Shown in pieces: positions 59,848 through 64,000 of a stretch of DNA of 64,000 nucleotides. A model generated the notes under the pieces. That model was not told where the DNA came from. It did no database searches and was given only the letters and a program-made list of their open reading frames with translations. Each line of letters begins with the position of its first letter. Within the stretch, counting starts at the first letter, position 1. Made by a program: the position numbers and the translations under genes. Source of the stretch: Deltaproteobacteria bacterium RBG_16_64_85 (GTDB lineage Bacteria; Desulfobacterota; Deferrimicrobia; Deferrimicrobiales; Deferrimicrobiaceae). Location of the stretch: the NCBI GenBank assembly GCA_001798885.1, contig MGQW01000092.1, positions 22,284 through 86,283 on the forward strand. The letters are read 5' to 3'.

Positions 59848-61326
59848 ATGACAATATCGAATATCCTCGTCGTTGACGACGACCCTGTATTCACCCAATT
59901 TACCCAGAATCTTCTCATCGAGAAGGGGATGAAGGTAACCACCGCCTTCAACAAGGCAACGGCGATGGAATACCTCGACAATCATCATTTTTCCTGCGTC
60001 ATCCTCGATATTTTCCTCCCCGATGGGAACGGGGTGGACCTCGTCAAGCCATTCCGGGCCAAAGGCATGAACATTCCCATCATCATGGTATCTGGGCAAG
60101 GCGACGTCGAGGAGGTCGTACGCGCGATGAAAGACGGTGCGAACGATTACATCAAGAAGCCTTTCCGTCGCGAGGAGCTGCTGCTCAAAATCCAGATGGT
60201 ACTCGAAAACACACAGGCCAAATGGGAGCTCGAGGAACTGAAAACCAAGATCCAGGTCGAGGACGAGTACAAGCTTCTCTTTTCCATGAGCGACAAGATG
60301 AGCAAGGTTCAGGCAATCCTGGACCAGGTCGCCAATACGGACATCACGGTCCTCATCACGGGGGAGAGCGGGACCGGAAAAGACCTGGTCGCCAAGGCTC
60401 TTCACAAGGCATCCGATCGTGCGGGGGAGCCGTTCATCAAGGTCAACTGCGCCGCCCTCCCGCGGGAACTCCTGGAAAGCGAGCTCTTCGGATTCGAAAG
60501 GGGGGCCTTCACCGGAGCTCACCGGAGGAAATATGGCCGGTTCGAAATCGCGCAAAACGGGACGATCTTCTTGGACGAAATCAGTGAAATGCACATGGAC
60601 CTCCAATCGAAACTCCTCAATGTTCTCCAGGAGAAACAGTTTTTCCGGATCGGCGGCGAAAAGGAAGTGAAGGTCAACTGCAGGATCCTGGCCGCGACGA
60701 ATAAAAATCTTGAACGGATGGTGGAGGAGAACCGCTTCCGCCGGGATCTCTACTATCGGATCAACGTGGTGAATATCTTTCTTCCTCCGCTGCGGGAACG
60801 CAAGGAGGACATCCCTCTCCTCGTCGATTATTTCCTGAAAAGATATTCCGAAATGTACAACCGGGAGCGCGTGAAAATATCCCCCCGCTTGATGGAACTG
60901 TTCCTGAACTACGGCTGGCAGGGAAACATACGGGAAGTCGAGAACAACATCAAACGACTGGTCATCCTGGGCAATGAATCCCAACTCATTGCGGAACTCA
61001 TGAGAAAAAAGGATAATAGTAATTTTACGCGCTCCAAGGAGGAGCTGGACGAGTATGGCAAGCCCGCAAATTCTCATTCAGGGCCGGCTGTCAACGAGCA
61101 ACTCCAGTCTTCTTCTGTGCGGGGAGGATCGGGTGAGTCCTCCCTTCCCGAGAAGGGAACCCTCAAAGAGGTCGCCAAAATCGCCCAGCGCAAGGCGGAA
61201 CGGGAACTGATCGACCGCGTGTTGAGGCAGACGAGATGGAATCGACGGAAGGCCGCGCATATATTGGACATCAGTTACAAGGCGTTGCTATACAAAATCA
61301 AGGAGTGCGGGCTGAACCAGGATTAG
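59848..61326 (+). CDS. NtrC-family sigma-54 response regulator (PrsR-like)
   Basis: 492 residues. The receiver (1-120) has acceptor Asp in CVILDIFLPDGNG and acidic ILVVDDD. AAA+ domain: ITGESGTGKDLVAKAL (Walker A), ESELFGFERGAFTGAH with the sigma-54-contacting GAFTGA, and GTIFLDEISEM (Walker B). A linker rich in Ser/Gly (~395-430) precedes a Fis-type HTH (WNRRKAAHILDISYKALLYKI). It activates RpoN promoters; the good -24/-12 site before its own gene suggests autoregulation. In PEP-CTERM/EPS loci a similar pair (PrsK/PrsR) governs expression, which fits the downstream operon. Confidence 0.94.
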   Translation: MTISNILVVDDDPVFTQFTQNLLIEKGMKVTTAFNKATAMEYLDNHHFSCVILDIFLPDGNGVDLVKPFRAKGMNIPIIMVSGQGDVEEVVRAMKDGANDYIKKPFRREELLLKIQMVLENTQAKWELEELKTKIQVEDEYKLLFSMSDKMSKVQAILDQVANTDITVLITGESGTGKDLVAKALHKASDRAGEPFIKVNCAALPRELLESELFGFERGAFTGAHRRKYGRFEIAQNGTIFLDEISEMHMDLQSKLLNVLQEKQFFRIGGEKEVKVNCRILAATNKNLERMVEENRFRRDLYYRINVVNIFLPPLRERKEDIPLLVDYFLKRYSEMYNRERVKISPRLMELFLNYGWQGNIREVENNIKRLVILGNESQLIAELMRKKDNSNFTRSKEELDEYGKPANSHSGPAVNEQLQSSSVRGGSGESSLPEKGTLKEVAKIAQRKAERELIDRVLRQTRWNRRKAAHILDISYKALLYKIKECGLNQD

Positions 61327-61397
61327 TTTTTTCTGTTTGTTTTAGAGTGTTTGCGCTGCAAATGCGGTTGAAAAGCGAGACAATAGGAGGAGGAAAG

Positions 61398-62042
61398 GTG
61401 AAGAGACTATGGGCGGTAGCCTGCGCGATGCTTGTAATTTGGATGCTCCTGGTGGCCTGCGGGGGAGACGAGGCGATCGCGGATAACACGGTTCTCGTTG
61501 CTCCCCCCAAGCCGTCGCCGAATCTCCGTCAACCGAAGGATCATCCTCCCTCTGTGGCAAGTTCGAATTACAAGATTGGCCCGGAGGACGTTCTCCATAT
61601 TTCCGTATGGGAGAACAAGGATTTGACCCTGGATGTCGTTGTTCGTCCGGACGGAATGATCTCGGTCCCACTGGTGCAGGACGTCCAGGCGGAAGGCCTT
61701 ACTGCTGCCGAACTGGCCGATGTCATCTATCAGAAGCTTTTGGTATATTTGAAGGAACCCCAGGTATCCGTCATCGTAACGCAGGTGAATGCTCCGAAGA
61801 TCTTCGTTCTCGGAAACGTGGTCAAACCCGGACCTTACCCATTGCGAAGCGACATGTCTGTACTACAGGCTCTTTCGCTGGCGGGAGGGTTCACGCAGTT
61901 CGCCGCCCCGCGGAGCATCAAGCTCGTTCGCGGCCTGGGGCTCAAGCAGGAAGTCCGGAGGATAAATTATTACAGGCTGATCGATAACGTGGGAGAAGGG
62001 AACTATCTATTGCAGCCCGGCGATACCATCGTGGTGCCGTGA
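61398..62042 (+). CDS. Polysaccharide export lipoprotein (Wza/EpsE-like)
   Basis: 214 residues. Lipobox LLVAC (Cys ~22). Poly_export domain (about 60-140: YKIGPEDVLHISVWENKDLT, VRPDGMISVPLVQDVQAEG) and a SLBB domain (VNAPKIFVLGNVVKPGPYPL). It lines the outer-membrane/periplasmic channel for exopolysaccharide. GTG 61398 after AGGAGGAGGAAAG; the longer frame upstream overlaps the regulator. Short for Wza, as in XrtA-associated EpsE types. Overlaps the next gene by a base. Confidence 0.92.
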   Translation: MKRLWAVACAMLVIWMLLVACGGDEAIADNTVLVAPPKPSPNLRQPKDHPPSVASSNYKIGPEDVLHISVWENKDLTLDVVVRPDGMISVPLVQDVQAEGLTAAELADVIYQKLLVYLKEPQVSVIVTQVNAPKIFVLGNVVKPGPYPLRSDMSVLQALSLAGGFTQFAAPRSIKLVRGLGLKQEVRRINYYRLIDNVGEGNYLLQPGDTIVVP

Positions 62043-63256
62043 TGAAGCGGAAACGGGGGGGGAAAATACGGTTCGCGGTTTTCTTTGCGGTTCTCTCGAT
62101 TACCGTCATATCGCCGGCGATGTCCGCCAACCTGATCGCCACCCCGAAAATCACGATCGAAGAGAGTTGGGACAGCAACATCTTCAGCACTTCGGATAAT
62201 ACGATCTCCGATTACATCACACGGGCGACTCCCGGTCTCGCGCTCTCGCTGGAAACATTGCAAACCACGATCATTCTCAGCGGCAGTTTGGAATACACTC
62301 GTTACTCCAGCCATACTGAATTGAACAATCGGGGGACAACAAGGTACAGTTTGAGTGTCGAAAAACCCCTTCAGTTTTCCCCGCGGCTATCTTTACAACC
62401 GACGGTTCGTTTCGTGGAATCCAGCGACTCGTATCGCCGCAACCAATTGATCGCGAGTCCTGTCCCGGGGCTTCCCCCCTCGGAAGTCGTAATCACCGCG
62501 CCTACCAAGACAAGGGATCTTACGGGATCGTTGCAACTGACTTATCTTCTGAACCCCAAGGTCGACCTAGGACTCACAGCGGGGGGCACGAAGCGAACGT
62601 TTCTGGATAATAACGCGGCCGGGGTCGATTCCGATACGGTGACCGGGGGTGCCTCGATCTCCTACCATTTCACTCCGCGTTTCTCCTCGGGAATTTCCAT
62701 AAATGCCAGTTACAACACGTTCGCAGACAACACGGACTCCCGGTCCAATGCAGCCGGGATCACTGCAAAATACATCATATCCGAATATTACACGTTCGAT
62801 GCAACCGCCGGCGTCGATTATCTGAGGGAGACCACGCTTACGGGCAAAGACACCAACTCCTCCCCCTCCGGCCAATTTTCCTTGACTTATGCGCGGAAGG
62901 ATTTTCGAGCCTCCTTGATCGGATCGTACGGGTTGACCGGTGGAGGAAGCTTCGGCGTCACCACCCACAGGGGGAATATCCAGTTTACGCTCACGGACCA
63001 GTTTGCCAAGGGTTGGTGGGGGGACCTCACCGGCTCCTACCAGATCAACCAGTCGCTCGATACCCCCAGGACGGAAGACATAAGAACGTGGAATGGAAAT
63101 GTGGGTCTTCGCTACCAGGCGGCCGAATGGGCATCTTTTCGCCTGTCCGGAAACATGAATCGACAAAGAGCAAGAAACAGCATCGTAGGAGCGGATCTGG
63201 ATCGAAGTTCCGTTTTGCTGGGCCTGGATTTGAGCAAGGACTACAAACTCTTTTAA
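62042..63256 (+). CDS. Outer-membrane beta-barrel of the EPS locus (TIGR03016/EpsL-like)
   Basis: 404 residues. Signal peptide (about 1-28, FFAVLSITVISPAMS). The mature part is alternating-residue strands with aromatic girdles (NLIATPKITIEESWDSNIF, LSGSLEYTRYSSHTEL, GDLTGSYQINQSLDT) and the end KDYKLF, in keeping with a 14-16 strand barrel. Related proteins accompany exosortase/PEP-CTERM polysaccharide clusters. The start is ATG 62042 or GTG 62039. Confidence 0.82.
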   Translation: MKRKRGGKIRFAVFFAVLSITVISPAMSANLIATPKITIEESWDSNIFSTSDNTISDYITRATPGLALSLETLQTTIILSGSLEYTRYSSHTELNNRGTTRYSLSVEKPLQFSPRLSLQPTVRFVESSDSYRRNQLIASPVPGLPPSEVVITAPTKTRDLTGSLQLTYLLNPKVDLGLTAGGTKRTFLDNNAAGVDSDTVTGGASISYHFTPRFSSGISINASYNTFADNTDSRSNAAGITAKYIISEYYTFDATAGVDYLRETTLTGKDTNSSPSGQFSLTYARKDFRASLIGSYGLTGGGSFGVTTHRGNIQFTLTDQFAKGWWGDLTGSYQINQSLDTPRTEDIRTWNGNVGLRYQAAEWASFRLSGNMNRQRARNSIVGADLDRSSVLLGLDLSKDYKLF

Positions 63257-63265
63257 GGATAATAC

Positions 63266-64000
63266 ATGCCGCTTCGACCCGACATGGAGCCTCTCGAATA
63301 CCTGGAAGTTTTCCTCAGGAAGAAATGGCTGATCCTCTTTTCGATCGTTCTCGTCATGCTCGCGGCTGCCGTCTATTGCGTCGCGATACCAGACCAATAC
63401 AAATCAACCACTACCATATTGGTCATACCGCCCCGCGTTTCGGAGAAATACATCACCGCCATGACGAATTACAGAATCCAGGATCGTGTCCCAGCGATCG
63501 AGCAGCAGGTCCTCAGCCGGACACGGCTGGTGGCGGTAATGGACGAGATTGGACTCTTCCGGGAGGAGAGGAAAAATATTCCGGTGGAGACAGTGGTCGA
63601 AATGATGCAGAACCGGATCGATATCAAGGTAATCCGGGACAAAGACGCTTTTTCCTTGTCCTTCGAGCATGAGAGCCCCAAGGTCGCCATGTTGACGGCT
63701 TCAAGGCTCGCCTCCCTCTTCATTGAAGAAAACGTCCAGATCAGGGAACAACAGGCCGTTTCCACCTCCGAATTCCTGGAGACCCAGCTGAAGGAAACAA
63801 AGGAGAGGCTCGAGGTGCAGGAGGAGAAGGTCAAGCGCTACAAGTTGCTGTACATGGGAGAACTTCCCCAGGAGATGCAGGCGAATCTGAACGCGATGAC
63901 GCGAATGCAGGATCAGCTTCGAACCAACGCCGATGCGATCTCGAGATTGGAAGACCGCAAGATGTTCCTCGAATCGAAGGTCAGCGATCTGCAGAAAGAG
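63266..64000 (+). CDS. Polysaccharide chain-length determinant (Wzz/EpsF-like), truncated by the window
   Basis: 245 residues visible; the reading frame is open at the window end. MEPLEYLEVFLRKKWLILFS starts a Wzz domain with the first membrane span (about 20-42). A long periplasmic coiled coil begins near 150 (STSEFLETQLKETKERLEVQ) and continues past the border; a second membrane span, and in some relatives a BY-kinase, would follow. With the Wza-like protein and barrel it forms the start of an EPS export and length-control operon. Confidence 0.88.
   Translation, partial: MPLRPDMEPLEYLEVFLRKKWLILFSIVLVMLAAAVYCVAIPDQYKSTTTILVIPPRVSEKYITAMTNYRIQDRVPAIEQQVLSRTRLVAVMDEIGLFREERKNIPVETVVEMMQNRIDIKVIRDKDAFSLSFEHESPKVAMLTASRLASLFIEENVQIREQQAVSTSEFLETQLKETKERLEVQEEKVKRYKLLYMGELPQEMQANLNAMTRMQDQLRTNADAISRLEDRKMFLESKVSDLQKE

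Overview
The window looks like a chromosomal segment of a high-GC (roughly 60-65 % by eye) Gram-negative anaerobe-type delta-proteobacterium (Desulfuromonadota/Geobacter-like). Supporting signs are a complete lipid A/outer-membrane assembly cluster, a bifunctional Rel with RpoZ-RidA-RpmB neighbours, an adjacent EPS operon with sigma-54 control, and frequent GTG/TTG starts with 4-bp gene overlaps. This placement is inference from gene content and order; no 16S gene is present.

Layout. 1-926: the end of holA, convergent rpsT with its own promoter, and a 358-bp gap holding an apparently orphan promoter and phased TCCACA boxes. 927-5534: mazG (minus), an unrecognised membrane TPR/zinc-ribbon protein, a PATAN-domain protein and a PhoH ATPase. 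5509-13551: HDIG phosphodiesterase, ybeY, lnt, prfB (with the programmed +1 frameshift), lysS, lolC/E and lolD. 13548-29158: one long co-directional envelope cluster with bamA, skp, lpxD, fabZ, lpxA, a Gfo/Idh oxidoreductase, lpxB, msbA, waaA, lpxK, a lauroyl-type acyltransferase, gmhB, a DUF3108 protein, a tiny Trm112-like zinc protein, the heptose kinase and DUF4416. Together these build Kdo2-lipid A and inner-core heptose, flip it, and assemble outer-membrane proteins and lipoproteins. No lpxC, lpxH or lpxI is present in the window.

29149-36831: yicC, gmk, rpoZ, rel, ridA, convergent rpmB, a YdcF-like protein, purM-purN (minus) and a CinA/MoCF-like protein. 36818-42928: a secreted DUF3047-like protein, a minus-strand TolC-MacA-MacB type tripartite efflux operon, and a secreted cyclophilin. 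42929-44148: two gene-poor, structure-rich gaps flanking a small lipoprotein. 44149-45532: a RluA-family pseudouridine synthase and a DUF4124 protein.

45722-58226: an operon encoding a LivGHMKF-type ABC transporter with a long-chain acyl-CoA ligase inserted between livG and livH, followed by a PaaK-like protein with a degenerate P-loop, DUF169, a 129-bp palindromic repeat element, an M24 peptidase, an isochorismatase-like hydrolase and a VCBS-type secreted protein. 58258-64000: tRNA-Met(CAT), a hybrid sensor kinase whose receiver acceptor Asp is Glu, a sigma-54 response regulator with its own good -24/-12 promoter, and the start of an exopolysaccharide export operon that runs off the end.

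The points most worth a second look are: the possible terminator/anti-terminator RNA at 43753-43817; the palindromic operator at 43190; the phased TCCACA boxes at 873-912; the phosphomimetic receiver with sigma-54 pair; the two-ligase Liv cluster with a P-loop-less PaaK-like protein; and the apparent ACG start of the TolC gene.
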